Origin: CAZCTC01 sp964501335
GTDB lineage: Bacteria > Chloroflexota > Anaerolineae > B4-G1 > SLSP01
Direction: 5' to 3'
DNA length: 42,215 nt
Assembly (NCBI GenBank): GCA_964501335.1
Contig: CAZCTC010000067.1
Span: 1-42,215 of the forward strand
The notes below the pieces were generated by a model. It searched no databases, was not told the origin of the DNA, and saw only the letters and a program-made list of their open reading frames with translations. The position numbers and the translations under genes were made by a program. The number at the start of each line of letters is the position of its first letter. Positions within the stretch are counted from its first letter, which is position 1. Of this stretch, positions 32,499 through 40,758 are shown piece by piece.

Positions 32499-32539
32499 AA
32501 AATTTCGCGCGCCGCCCTTAGGGCGGCGCGCGAAATTTT
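32499..32539. terminator. Hairpin after the SGNH-like pair
   Basis: Nineteen-bp perfect arms (32499-32517, 32521-32539), loop TTA, with CTTTT following. It lies 22 bp past the stop and likely terminates the two-gene unit. Confidence 0.8.
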
Positions 32540-32645
32540 CTTTTAGGGTCTGTAAATTTATAAGTTCCCGAGTTTTCAGGGGAAAACGCTATAAAAATCG
32601 GTAAGTTATTCTTTTACGACCCCTTAGCGATGGCCTGGGCTTTGT

Positions 32646-32763
32646 TGCGTCCCGCAAATGGCTTTTTTAGAGTACGGAGCGACGCGCGGTGCGAAGCAGG
32701 GAGAGAGTTTTTTTGTTTGTATTTTCGGGGGCCTTCTGAGGCTCCCGAAAATACGGGCTTTTA
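32646..32763 (+). repeat. Composite hairpin element, copy 7
   Basis: Head GCGTCCCGCAAATGGC, GCGACGCGCGGTGCGAAGCA box, GGGAGAGAG, hairpin 32719-32734 with 32739-32754 (loop TCTG), GGGCTTTTATC tail. The core GGGGGCC pairs with GGCTCCC through one G-U wobble. Confidence 0.8.
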
Positions 32764-32771
32764 TCAGATTT

Positions 32772-32890
32772 TGTGTCCCGCAGGGGGCTTTTTTCTGGTT
32801 AGTAGCGGTGCGCGGTGCGAAGCAGGGGGAGGGAGTTTTTTATTTATGTTTGCGGCGGCTTTCTGAAGCCGCCGCAAACATAGGCTTTTA
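32772..32890 (+). repeat. Composite hairpin element, copy 8
   Basis: Directly follows copy 7 and shares its GTGCGCGGTGCGAAGCAGGG middle, but has a different stem (TATGTTTGCGGCGGCTT, arms 32845-32861 and 32866-32882). Its tail runs to the hydrolase stop at 32896. Confidence 0.8.
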
Positions 32891-32895
32891 TCAGA

Positions 32896-33948
32896 TCAGG
32901 GTTCCTGGCGGGCCTGTTGCACGACTTCGCGGAGTGCTTCGATGATTACCTGCGGCTGTTCAAAGGGGATGACATGGCCGCTTTCTTCGGCGATGATCAG
33001 TTTTCCCTGCGGCATGCTTTCAGCCAGCTCGGTTTGGAGCCGGCGCCAGATTTGTTCGCCGGTATCGATCCATTCCTGTGATTCGAAATTGGAATCCGGC
33101 AAGCCGCGGGCGATGACGATCATCGGTACATCCGGTAACGGACCTGCGGCATTTATTTCGGCGTAATCTTCTTCCATCGAATCCAGTTCCTGCCAGGCGG
33201 CGGTGTAAAACGAGGTCCGCAGGAGAGTGGTGCTCAAATAGGTCTGATGGATTTCGGGCGGGAAGTCGTCCAGAAAGGTGAGCCAGCTTTGATCCTGGGT
33301 AGTGACCAGAAGGCGGATCAATCCGACGCGGGAAAGTTGTTCCAAAACTTGAAACATTTGGATATAGAACTCTTTGTTGGTCTGTTGGGCTGTATGGATT
33401 TCTGGCGGGAGGGTTTGATCCAGCTTTTCCTGGGTGGAATCGATCAGGACGAGGCCGGCGACTTCGTCGGGATAAAGGGTGGCGTAGAGGCGCATGTGCA
33501 GGCCGCCCATCGAGTGGCCGACCAGGATGTAGGGGCCGGGAATGTCGGCGTTGTGCAGCAGGGTGTGAAGTTCGCCGGCGATTCGGCTGCTGGTACGGGG
33601 GGCCGGGCCGGGGTCGCTCCAGCCGTTGCCGGCTCGATCCACGCTGCAAATACGGGTGGTGGTCGAGAGGGCGGGCTGGACTTTGATCCAATCCAGGGAG
33701 GCGGCGGTGTGACCGGCGTCGAGGATGATGGTCGGGCTGCCGGTGCCCATGCAGTGGATGTGGAGCTGATAACCGCCGACATCGACGAGCCGGCCGGGTG
33801 GGGGATAGCGGGTCCGGTCCTGAGCTTCGCCCCAGCCTTGATAGATCATCCCGCCTGCGGCGCTGCTGAGCAGGCAGCCCAGGCAGGTGAGCAGCAGGCC
33901 GAGGAGGATGCCGAGGATGAGTTGGAATGCGAAACGGGTTTTGTTCAT
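32896..33948 (-). CDS. Membrane-anchored alpha/beta hydrolase
   Basis: A 350-aa alpha/beta-hydrolase. One N-terminal hydrophobic segment (about 7-32, with two Cys but no clean lipobox) anchors or exports it. The core starts at VDVGGYQLHIHCMGTG, with oxyanion region LDAGHTAA, SVDRAGNGWSDPGP, the nucleophile Ser146 in GHSMGG, and the catalytic His325 in EESGHVIPFEQP. The acid is probably the Asp in ARGLPDSNF. Layout and DRAGNGWSDPG resemble the haloalkane dehalogenase/epoxide hydrolase/esterase group, and the substrate is unknown. It stands alone between repeat blocks, with no convincing promoter seen. Confidence 0.85.
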   Translation of the reverse strand: MNKTRFAFQLILGILLGLLLTCLGCLLSSAAGGMIYQGWGEAQDRTRYPPPGRLVDVGGYQLHIHCMGTGSPTIILDAGHTAASLDWIKVQPALSTTTRICSVDRAGNGWSDPGPAPRTSSRIAGELHTLLHNADIPGPYILVGHSMGGLHMRLYATLYPDEVAGLVLIDSTQEKLDQTLPPEIHTAQQTNKEFYIQMFQVLEQLSRVGLIRLLVTTQDQSWLTFLDDFPPEIHQTYLSTTLLRTSFYTAAWQELDSMEEDYAEINAAGPLPDVPMIVIARGLPDSNFESQEWIDTGEQIWRRLQTELAESMPQGKLIIAEESGHVIPFEQPQVIIEALREVVQQARQEP

Positions 33949-33969
33949 GGGTGAATTTTATTCGGAAAT

Positions 33970-33999
33970 GTGAAACGTGAAACGTAAAACGTAAAACGT
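33970..33999. repeat. Tandem 7-bp repeat (GTRAAAC, four copies)
   Basis: GTGAAAC twice, GTAAAAC twice, then GT. It lies 22 bp upstream of the hydrolase start on the minus strand, a setting like the array at 25126. Confidence 0.8.
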
Positions 34000-34092
34000 A
34001 ATGGTTTGTTGGTTGGGGGATAAGTGTGACGGCGAAACGCATTTATCAGTATAGTTCGAGTTTTTATTTTTGATAAATTCAGGTTTTAGTTT

Positions 34093-34210
34093 AGCGTTCC
34101 GCAACGGGTACTTTTAAGGCAAGTAGCGACGCGCTGGATGGGGGGAGGGAGTTTTTTTATTTGTATTTTCGGGGGCCTCAGAAGGCCCCCGAAAATACGG
34201 GTATTTTTTC
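34093..34210 (+). repeat. Composite hairpin element, copy 9
   Basis: Head AGCGTTCCGCAACGGG, GTAGCGACGCGC box, purine tract, perfect 16-bp hairpin (34163-34178, 34183-34198, loop CAGA, core GGGGGCC). It ends at the assembly gap. Confidence 0.8.
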
Positions 34211-34217
34211 AGATTTG

Positions 34218-34317
34218 NNNNNNNNNNNNNNNNNNNNNNNNNNNNNNNNNNNNNNNNNNNNNNNNNNNNNNNNNNNNNNNNNNNNNNNNNNNNNNNNNNN
34301 NNNNNNNNNNNNNNNNN
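34218..34317. other. Assembly gap (100 N)
   Basis: Exactly 100 N, flanked on both sides by composite elements (a TTTG tail before it, a GCGTTTCGCAGG head after it), so repeats probably broke the assembly. Confidence 0.97.
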
Positions 34318-34432
34318 GCGTTTCGCAGGTTTTTTTCGGTAAGGAGTGCCGCACGGTGCGAAGCAGGGGGAGAGAGTTTTTTATTTATGTTTGCGACGGC
34401 TTCAGAAAGCCGCCGCAAACATGGTTTTTTCC
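34318..34432 (+). repeat. Composite hairpin element, copy 10
   Basis: Head GCGTTTCGCAGG, GTGCGAAGCAGGGGGAGAGAG, hairpin 34387-34402 with 34407-34422 (loop CAGA) with one A-C mismatch, GGTTTTTTCC tail. Confidence 0.75.
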
Positions 34433-34438
34433 GATTTG

Positions 34439-34538
34439 GCGTCCCGCCAGGGGCTTTTTTCCGATTTGGCGTTTCGCAGGTTTTTTTCGGTAAGGAGTGC
34501 CGCACGGTGCGAAGCAGGGGGAGGGTGGTTTTTTATTC
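34439..34538 (+). repeat. Composite elements 11 and 12, both truncated
   Basis: A 30-bp remnant (head GCGTCCCGCCAGGGG joined to the tail CTTTTTTCCGATTTG) runs directly into another copy that starts GCGTTTCGCAGG and repeats copy 10 almost exactly up to the purine tract, but has no hairpin. Confidence 0.7.
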
Positions 34539-34563
34539 AGAAATGGTTTTACAAGGCCAGTTT

Positions 34564-34632
34564 AGGGCGCCCACGCGGGGGCGCCCCTACATCAGAGGGC
34601 CTTTTGGTAGGGGCGGCCCGATGTGGCCGCCC
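34564..34632. repeat. GC-rich double-hairpin repeat, copy 2
   Basis: Same two modules as at 28379 (GGGCGCCCACGC..GGGGCGCCCCTAC and GTAGGGGCGGCCCGATGTGG). In both places TTACAAGGCCAG lies upstream. Confidence 0.8.
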
Positions 34633-34662
34633 TTGATCTTTTTTCACGTTTTATTCCCGGGT

Positions 34663-34691
34663 TTGTCTGATTTCCCGTTTCGGGGTATGAT
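34663..34691 (+). promoter_or_regulatory. Promoter of the EAD/STAND gene block
   Basis: TTGTCT (34663-34668), a 17-bp spacer and TATGAT (34686-34691), about 60 bp ahead of the first start codon. Confidence 0.6.
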
Positions 34692-34759
34692 TTTTGTGAG
34701 AAAGCACGGGTATTGGGCTGTGGATCGGCTTTTCACCTCATAGGGGAGTGTGGACCTGG

Positions 34760-36499
34760 ATGAATACATTGCCGCGCGACCTTTACAACCGGTTGGTCGA
34801 GGCACTGACCGGCTGTGATGAATTTGAAAGCGACCGTGCTCTCCAATCCCTCTTTGTGCTTGAATCCCTGGCTCCTTTTCGGGATGGATTGCCTCAGGCT
34901 GAAGATCGGCGGGCGCGGGTGGCGCTGTGTGTGGACTATCTGCTTGCGCGTCAACATGTGAGCGGGGTAAGTGCGCTGGTGTTGTTGCTGGCGGCTTTGC
35001 AGGAGGTCTATTCTGCGGAGGATGCCCGGCGGCCGATGTTATCCCATCTGGAGGTGGAGACGCGGCAGGTGTTGAGCCGACCGCTGGAACCGCTGGCCGA
35101 CTGCCTGAAATTCGTCAATCGGGAGATGGAGCGGGAGTGCCTGCGCCGGTATCTGGAAAACGGTCTTCATGTGCAGGTGCGTGCGCCGGCGGGATTGGGG
35201 AAGAGCGCGTTGCTGCGGCAGGTGCAGTGGGAGTTGCAGCAGGAGGGCTGGACGACGGTCTGGATCGATTTTTCCTGTGATGAGTTCCGGGAGTGTATTG
35301 CGGATCGTTACCAGTTTATGAAGGCTTTTGCCCGTGAACTGTGGGGTGAGGCGGCTCCCGATCTGGTCGGGTTGGATGAGCCGTCGGCCCTGCAACGACT
35401 GGGGCGAGGACTGGCCGATCTGGAGCGGGTGGTGCTTTTCCTTGATAATGCCGATCGCGCCAGTTCCCGGCTGCGGGAATGGCTGCGGGCTGTTTTTCTG
35501 GAAAAACTGGCGGAGTGGGGGCCTTTTCTGGTGGTGGCGGCGGCGCGGCTGGCGTTGAATGAATGGGATGGGCTGCGGGCCGGCCGCCCTTTCTATTTGC
35601 TTTCGCTTTCCGGATTTGACGATCCCCGGGTGATCCATGCTTTGATCGACGATTTGATCGTGCGGTTGGGGCCCCGGATGGTGCGCCGCCGGCGTGAAGA
35701 GGCGACGTCGGAGGCGTGGGCCCGGCGATTGGCGGAGATGGGGGCGGGGGTGGCGGCGCTGGCCTGCGGACATCCGCTGGTGATGGAACGGTTGCTTTTC
35801 TATGCGTTGGAACGGGACGGCCTGCTGCATCCCGATTTCTTTAAGGCCCATCGGGCGGAGCTGGTGGAACGCTGTCTGGCGCCGGTGGTCGACGGCCATA
35901 TTTTGCCGTTGTTGGGAGAGACCGGGCGGGAGGCTTTCCGCAGCCTTTGTGTTTTCCGCTATGTCTGGCCGGGGTTGATCCGGGCCTTGATCGAGCCGGG
36001 GGAGGCGGCCTGGGAGCCTTTCAGCAACGGCGAGCGGGCGTACGATCACTGGTGGCGGGAATTGCAGAATACCTATCTGGTCCACGATGTCACAGTCCGC
36101 CGGATGTATCCACTTTCGCCGACGATCCGTAAGGTGGTGGGACAGGTTTTACACCAGGAGAATCCGGCTCTCTACGGTCAACGGCAGCAGCGAGCCCGGC
36201 AGGAGTATGAGCGGTTGCTGGTTGCGCCGGGGAGTGACCCGTTGTTGCGGACGGCCTGCTGTCTGGAGATCTTTTTCCATACGGCGCAGATCGAGGGGGC
36301 GGCTTCTCCGGAGATGTTGCCGGCGGTGCGGCGTTACGGGCAGCTGTTGAAGCAGACGCTGAGCCCTGAGGAGATCGAGGCGGCGTTGCAGGTGTTGCCC
36401 GGATGGGTGCGGGAAGATGTCGAATTGGGCGAGGTTTTGAAGTTGCACCTGGGGCAGGAACCGGGTGATGCGTTGGCTGTGTTGGTGGGGGAACTGTAA
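34760..36499 (+). CDS. EAD-fused STAND-type P-loop NTPase
   Basis: A 579-aa cytosolic protein. Residues 1 to about 98 form an all-helical effector-associated-domain-like module (LPRDLYNRLVEALTGCDEF, LAPFRDGLPQA, VDYLLARQ, SALVLLLAAL), clearly related to the N-terminus of the protein at 40964. Next is a STAND NTPase with Walker A PAGLGKS (143-149), Walker B VVLFLD (224-229), sensor FLVVAAAR and a helical/winged-helix region after ACGHPLVMERLL. The last 150 residues are helical without recognised repeats. EADs act like eukaryotic death-fold adaptors, joining NTPase sensors to effectors by like-with-like contact. The ATG at 34760 is preferred over a GTG at 34748 because it aligns with the paralogous N-terminus. 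Confidence 0.8.
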   Translation: MNTLPRDLYNRLVEALTGCDEFESDRALQSLFVLESLAPFRDGLPQAEDRRARVALCVDYLLARQHVSGVSALVLLLAALQEVYSAEDARRPMLSHLEVETRQVLSRPLEPLADCLKFVNREMERECLRRYLENGLHVQVRAPAGLGKSALLRQVQWELQQEGWTTVWIDFSCDEFRECIADRYQFMKAFARELWGEAAPDLVGLDEPSALQRLGRGLADLERVVLFLDNADRASSRLREWLRAVFLEKLAEWGPFLVVAAARLALNEWDGLRAGRPFYLLSLSGFDDPRVIHALIDDLIVRLGPRMVRRRREEATSEAWARRLAEMGAGVAALACGHPLVMERLLFYALERDGLLHPDFFKAHRAELVERCLAPVVDGHILPLLGETGREAFRSLCVFRYVWPGLIRALIEPGEAAWEPFSNGERAYDHWWRELQNTYLVHDVTVRRMYPLSPTIRKVVGQVLHQENPALYGQRQQRARQEYERLLVAPGSDPLLRTACCLEIFFHTAQIEGAASPEMLPAVRRYGQLLKQTLSPEEIEAALQVLPGWVREDVELGEVLKLHLGQEPGDALAVLVGEL

Positions 36500-36512
36500 A
36501 GCGGGAGGGACG

Positions 36513-39215
36513 ATGGCCGAGGAGATCTTCATTGGCCGGGAAGAAGAGTTGCAAAGGGTCGAATCGCTGGTGCATGATCCGACCGGGGCGCGCCATACCC
36601 TCTTTTTGATCGGTCCGGGGGGGGTGGGGAAAACCTGGTTGCTGAAGGAGATCTATCGGCGTTATCAGGAAGATCCCGATGTGGTGCCGGTGCGCATCGA
36701 TTACGGCGAGGTACGGACGCGGACTCTGGCCAGTTTGAGTCTTTATCTGTTTTTCGATCAATTGCGCGGCACTTTTCCAGCTGAAGAGCTGTTGGAATTC
36801 CGCAAGCGGTTGGCCGATGTGGAACAACGTTCGCACTGGCAGAAGAGCCACGGCGCTTCGGAAGAAGAATTCTTCAAGGTTTACAGCTTCGGGATCGATA
36901 TTGCCAACCGGCTGGCGAAGAAAAAGCGGCTCTTGATCCTGGTCGATACGCTGGAGGCGCGCCTTTCGCAGGGGATCTCCGATCAGGTGAATTTGCTGGC
37001 GTCGCGGTTGAGGAATACGGTCATTCTGGTGGCCGGCCGGCCTTTGAAGAGCGTCGAAGATGAAGCGCTGCGTTTTAAGTCTTTTTATAAGGGGTGGACC
37101 GTTCACGATCCCCTCCGGCTGGACCCCTTTTCTCGCGAGGAGACGGGTTCCTATTTTTTACGGGTGCTGCCGGAAAAGCTGGCGCCCGATCTCTATGAAA
37201 AGCTCTTTTTCCTCACGGCGGGCAATCCCATTTTGATCGCCATTGCCGGCGAATGGCTGGTGCGCCATATCGCCCTGCCTCCGGAGATCGATCTGCCGAT
37301 TTCGGCGCTGCATGCATTGGATCAGCCTACTTTGAAGGCCTATCGGCAGCGATTTGAATTTGCGCTGATCGATAAGGTGCGGACATTACGGCAGCCGATC
37401 GACTGGGCGGTGCTTTATCTGGCCTATTTGAACCGACGTTATGATCCGGAAATCCTGCGGTTGGTGCTGAAGATCGATGATCCGGAGGAGTTGGAGTCGC
37501 TGACGACCGAGCTGCGGAAGCTGGTCTTTGTGCGAAAGTCGATGCTTTCGGATAACGGGCTGCTCCACGATGAAGTGCAACGGTTGATCCGGGATTATGC
37601 CTGGCCGATTGTCGATCCCGACGGTAAGATCCGCGAGGATTTGGCGAAGCAGGTGGTGCAGGATTACTATTTGCCGGCGATCGAGCGACTGCGGGCGGCC
37701 GTCAAGCAGGTGATCGATCAGGCGCTGGAGCATGCGGCGGTGGCCGGACAGGCCATTGTCCCGCCGATTCCGGATGAAGAATTCCTCAAGCAGACGATGC
37801 AGATCGAGTGTCTGGATTATCAGATGCGGCTTTCGACCGAGATTGGGCTGGATTATCTGGATGATCTGCTGGACGAAGCGCTGAAATCCCGTTCCTACAT
37901 TTTTATTGATGCGCTCAATCAGGCGGTTTACAGCCAGGCGTCGGCGCTGCGCGAATCAAGTGCATTTCAGGTGCGGGTTTCGGAGATGTGGCGGGGCAAG
38001 CACAATTTCGATCAGGCGGCGGCGCTGGCGCGGCATGCGTTGAACGATGCTCAGATTACGGCGGCGGATGCGGCCAAGGCCTGGAATATCCTGGGGCAGA
38101 CGACGCCGCGGCCGGAAGAGAAGGTGGCTTATTTTGAGATGGCGCTGGGAAAGGCGCGCCTGTCCAATATCCTGGGGTTGCAGGCGACGATTTTGAACAA
38201 TCTGGGGCTGATCTACCGGCAGACCGGGGAGTGGCGGTTGGCGGAGGATGCGTTCCGGCAGGCGTTGCGTACGATGGACCGGGAGAAGGATGCCAATCAG
38301 TATGCCAATACGCTGAACAATTTGGCCTATGTGACCATGCTGCTGGGCGATCTCGATCGGGCCGATACGCTGGCGGAGAAGGCCTTACGGATGCGTAAGG
38401 AGACGGCGAACCGGGCGGGGCTGGCGTTCAGTTACAACACCAAGGGGCGGATTGCCGATGCCCGGGGCGATTATGCCGGCGCGTTGCGGGAATATCGCAC
38501 GGCGGTGGAGTGGTTCCGGTCCATTGCCGATGTGGAGAGTGTGGCGCGGGTGCAGGTGGATATTGCGCAGGTGGAGCGGCGCGCCAGCAATTTCTCGCTG
38601 GCCCGGGAGTTGTTGGAACCGGCGCTGCGCAGTCCGCGTCCCGATCTTTTGGGCGCGGCGCTTTCTCAATCGGCCAAGGTGGATATGGATGAGGCGGAGG
38701 CGCTTTCCCGGCGGGGCGATGAGAAAGATCGGGAGCGGATTCAAGGGCTTTATACGAGCGCGGCGGACTTTGCGCAGCGTGCTTTTGAGGTCGGGGAATC
38801 GATGGGGGATCGCCATCGGATGGCGGTGGCGTTGTTCGATCTGGCCTTGATTGCCTGGCAGGCAGAGCGGCGTGAGGATGGGGATCGGATTGCGGAGCTG
38901 GAGAATTTGCTGGCCGGCTATGAATTTCCGGTGGAACGGGCGCATTGGCTGGAGCTGCAAGGGAGCTTTGCGATGGTGCGAGGCGACATCAGTGCGGCCT
39001 TTGGGCATTACTGGGAGGCCTGCCGGGTGCTGGCCGGTTACAGCCCGGGGCGGTTCCGGCGGGTGTTCGAGCGGGTGCGGGCGCGTTTCCTGGATGCGGC
39101 GGCGCCGGTCCAGGCGGAGATCCGGAATGTGATTGCGCCCCGGCTGGCCGATCTGCCGTCGCACTCGCCGTTGCTGGCTTTCCGGTCGCTCTGTCTGGAT
39201 GAGCTGGAAGCTTGA
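36513..39215 (+). CDS. STAND NTPase with C-terminal TPR array
   Basis: A 900-aa protein. It begins FIGREEELQRVESLV, the usual lead-in to STAND/NB-ARC ATPases, then Walker A GPGGVGKT (34-41), Walker B LLILVD (Asp145), sensor ILVAGRP and a winged-helix region (about 290-400). From about residue 500 to 860 it is made of tetratricopeptide-type helices (LNNLGLIYRQTGEWRLAEDAF, NNLAYVTMLLGDLDRADTLA, YNTKGRIADARGDYAGAL). This layout is that of ligand-sensing STAND proteins, with the TPRs as sensor. It has no EAD of its own. The start follows GGGAGG and lies 13 bp past the previous stop, so it is cotranscribed. Confidence 0.82.
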   Translation: MAEEIFIGREEELQRVESLVHDPTGARHTLFLIGPGGVGKTWLLKEIYRRYQEDPDVVPVRIDYGEVRTRTLASLSLYLFFDQLRGTFPAEELLEFRKRLADVEQRSHWQKSHGASEEEFFKVYSFGIDIANRLAKKKRLLILVDTLEARLSQGISDQVNLLASRLRNTVILVAGRPLKSVEDEALRFKSFYKGWTVHDPLRLDPFSREETGSYFLRVLPEKLAPDLYEKLFFLTAGNPILIAIAGEWLVRHIALPPEIDLPISALHALDQPTLKAYRQRFEFALIDKVRTLRQPIDWAVLYLAYLNRRYDPEILRLVLKIDDPEELESLTTELRKLVFVRKSMLSDNGLLHDEVQRLIRDYAWPIVDPDGKIREDLAKQVVQDYYLPAIERLRAAVKQVIDQALEHAAVAGQAIVPPIPDEEFLKQTMQIECLDYQMRLSTEIGLDYLDDLLDEALKSRSYIFIDALNQAVYSQASALRESSAFQVRVSEMWRGKHNFDQAAALARHALNDAQITAADAAKAWNILGQTTPRPEEKVAYFEMALGKARLSNILGLQATILNNLGLIYRQTGEWRLAEDAFRQALRTMDREKDANQYANTLNNLAYVTMLLGDLDRADTLAEKALRMRKETANRAGLAFSYNTKGRIADARGDYAGALREYRTAVEWFRSIADVESVARVQVDIAQVERRASNFSLARELLEPALRSPRPDLLGAALSQSAKVDMDEAEALSRRGDEKDRERIQGLYTSAADFAQRAFEVGESMGDRHRMAVALFDLALIAWQAERREDGDRIAELENLLAGYEFPVERAHWLELQGSFAMVRGDISAAFGHYWEACRVLAGYSPGRFRRVFERVRARFLDAAAPVQAEIRNVIAPRLADLPSHSPLLAFRSLCLDELEA

Positions 39216-39234
39216 ACGTGGTGAGGTGGAGTCG

Positions 39235-40575
39235 ATGAACGTGAAGCTGGTCCACGATTGGCTGGAGGCGGATGATTTCCCCCAGGTGCAGGAGACCGCA
39301 GCTCAATCGGACTGCGATTGTGATTGCGCCTGTCCGGTGGCAGGAATGCCCGTTCCCGAACTCTCCCTGCCCCTTGCGGCTTATCTGGAGTTGACGCCGG
39401 TTTGTAACAACCGTTGCCCCGGCTGCGGCAATTTGCCGATGGTCGGGCGGGCCGACGGGCCGTTGGACGGCGGCGGCTGGATCGCTTTGATTGAACGATT
39501 GGCGCCGGTGCTGCAACAGGTCAAGTTGACGGGGGGGGAGCCGACGTTGCATCCGGCTTTTAAGGAGATTGTGACGGCGTTGGCGGCGCAGCAGTTGCCG
39601 TTTACGCTGTTTACCAATGGACGCTGGGAGGATCCAGAGGCGCTGCTGAGCCTGTTGAGCCGGGCGGGAAATTGCGATGGGCTGTTGATTTCCCTGCACG
39701 GGCCGGAGGCGGCGACGCATGAGGCGTTCAGCGCGGTGGCCGGGTCGTTTGGCGAGACGACGGAGAATTTGCGGCGAGCTGCGGCGGCTGGATTGCCGGT
39801 AGCGGCGAGTATGGTGTTGCAGCCGGCCAATGGGGAGCGGATTGAGGCGACACTGGAGCTGGCGTTGCGGTTGGGGGCTCATCATCTGGTCTGCAACCGC
39901 TGGATCGGGACGGAGCCGGCGGGGATGGCCTTGTCGGCGGCGCAGCTGCGGGCGGCGATGGCGACCGTGGAGCGGCTGCGGGCGGCCGGGGCTCCGATCC
40001 GTTTCGGCAACTGTATTCCTCAGTGTTTTGAGCTTTCTTCCTCTACAGGATGTACGGCGGGAGTGACTTTTTTCACCGTGGATGCCTGGGGGCGGGTGCG
40101 GCCCTGCAATCATGCTCCGGAAAGCGTCGGCGATCTGCGGACGCAGTCGCTGGCGGAGATCTGGAAGGGGGCCGGGCTGGCGCGGTGGCGTGCGGCGATC
40201 CCGGCCGGATGTGCGGGCTGTGGTCTGGTGGAGCTTTGCCGGGGAGGATGTCGGGCGCAGGCGCAGCTTTCCGGTCAGGCCGGCGATCCGTTGATGGGCG
40301 TGCCGGTGGGGCCGGTCAGGCCGGCGGAGGAGCCGGAGGTGCGGCTCTGGAGCGGGTTGCGTCCGGTGGGGCAGTTTATCCAGCGGGAGGATGGGGCGGC
40401 GCTGGTGTTGATCCGGCGGGGGCAGGTGACGGCGGCGCCGGAGGTTTTGCGGGAGGTGGTGCCGTTGTTGGATGGGGTGTGGACGCTGGCGGCGATTCAG
40501 GAACGGTGTGGGCAGTCGGCGGTGAACTGGATTGGGGAATTGTATCGGCAGGGGTGGGTTCACTGGGCAAAGTGA
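39235..40575 (+). CDS. Radical SAM/SPASM protein with PqqD-like C-terminal domain
   Basis: A 446-aa protein. The radical SAM cluster motif is Cys57-x3-Cys61-x2-Cys64 (CNNRCPGC), and GGEP (100-103) binds SAM. A full SPASM core for auxiliary clusters follows: Cys273-x12-Gly-x4-Cys291, then Cys326-x2-Cys329-x5-Cys335-x3-Cys339. Residues about 375-446 (FIQREDGAALVLIRRG to GELYRQGWVHW) resemble PqqD/RiPP-recognition winged helices, which hold a peptide substrate. An unusual CxCxCxC (27-33, DCDCDCAC) precedes the barrel. Such enzymes usually modify a small peptide, but no precursor gene is evident. It lies 19 bp after the STAND-TPR gene. The start at 39235 has GGTGGAG upstream. Confidence 0.85.
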   Translation: MNVKLVHDWLEADDFPQVQETAAQSDCDCDCACPVAGMPVPELSLPLAAYLELTPVCNNRCPGCGNLPMVGRADGPLDGGGWIALIERLAPVLQQVKLTGGEPTLHPAFKEIVTALAAQQLPFTLFTNGRWEDPEALLSLLSRAGNCDGLLISLHGPEAATHEAFSAVAGSFGETTENLRRAAAAGLPVAASMVLQPANGERIEATLELALRLGAHHLVCNRWIGTEPAGMALSAAQLRAAMATVERLRAAGAPIRFGNCIPQCFELSSSTGCTAGVTFFTVDAWGRVRPCNHAPESVGDLRTQSLAEIWKGAGLARWRAAIPAGCAGCGLVELCRGGCRAQAQLSGQAGDPLMGVPVGPVRPAEEPEVRLWSGLRPVGQFIQREDGAALVLIRRGQVTAAPEVLREVVPLLDGVWTLAAIQERCGQSAVNWIGELYRQGWVHWAK

Positions 40576-40583
40576 GGCTTTTA

Positions 40584-40694
40584 GCGTCCCGCAAATGGCT
40601 TTTGTTGGGTTTGAAGCGACGCGCTGGATCGGGAGAGAGTTTATTTTATTTGTATTTTCGCGCGCATAAGAATGCGCGCGAAAATACGGGCTTT
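40584..40694 (+). repeat. Composite hairpin element, copy 13
   Basis: Head GCGTCCCGCAAATGGC, GCGACGCGC box, GGGAGAGAG, perfect 16-bp hairpin (40652-40667, 40672-40687, loop AAGA), CGGGCTTTTTC tail. Confidence 0.8.
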
Positions 40695-40758
40695 TTCTCC
40701 GCTTTTTTGGGGGGATCTGTATAGGTAGAGGTTTTTGCCGGTAGCAGGGGCGTTTGTA

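Larger units (their letters stand above)
32478..32895. other. Non-coding repeat stretch after the SGNH-like pair
   Basis: One solitary hairpin and two composite elements in a row (32646 and 32772). The short open frames are repeat-derived. Confidence 0.7.
33949..34759. other. Repeat-rich stretch with an assembly gap
   Basis: Heptamer repeat, composite elements 9-12, a 100-N gap, the second GC-rich double-hairpin repeat and the promoter of the conflict-type gene block. No gene is supported here. Confidence 0.7.

Noticed and set aside
34138..34743. 201-aa plus-strand frame spanning the second N gap
   Set aside because: Made of composite repeats plus gap; its last in-frame ATG (34688) lies inside the -10 box of the downstream promoter.
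34688..34743. 18-codon ORF (MIFVRKHGYW...) ahead of the EAD-STAND gene as a radical SAM precursor peptide
   Set aside because: Its ATG is within the predicted -10 element, it has no ribosome site and no Cys or core-like residues.
38989..40563. 524-aa open frame on the minus strand opposite the radical SAM gene
   Set aside because: Pro/Arg/Gln-rich translation typical of antisense frames; the plus strand has full radical SAM and SPASM motifs.
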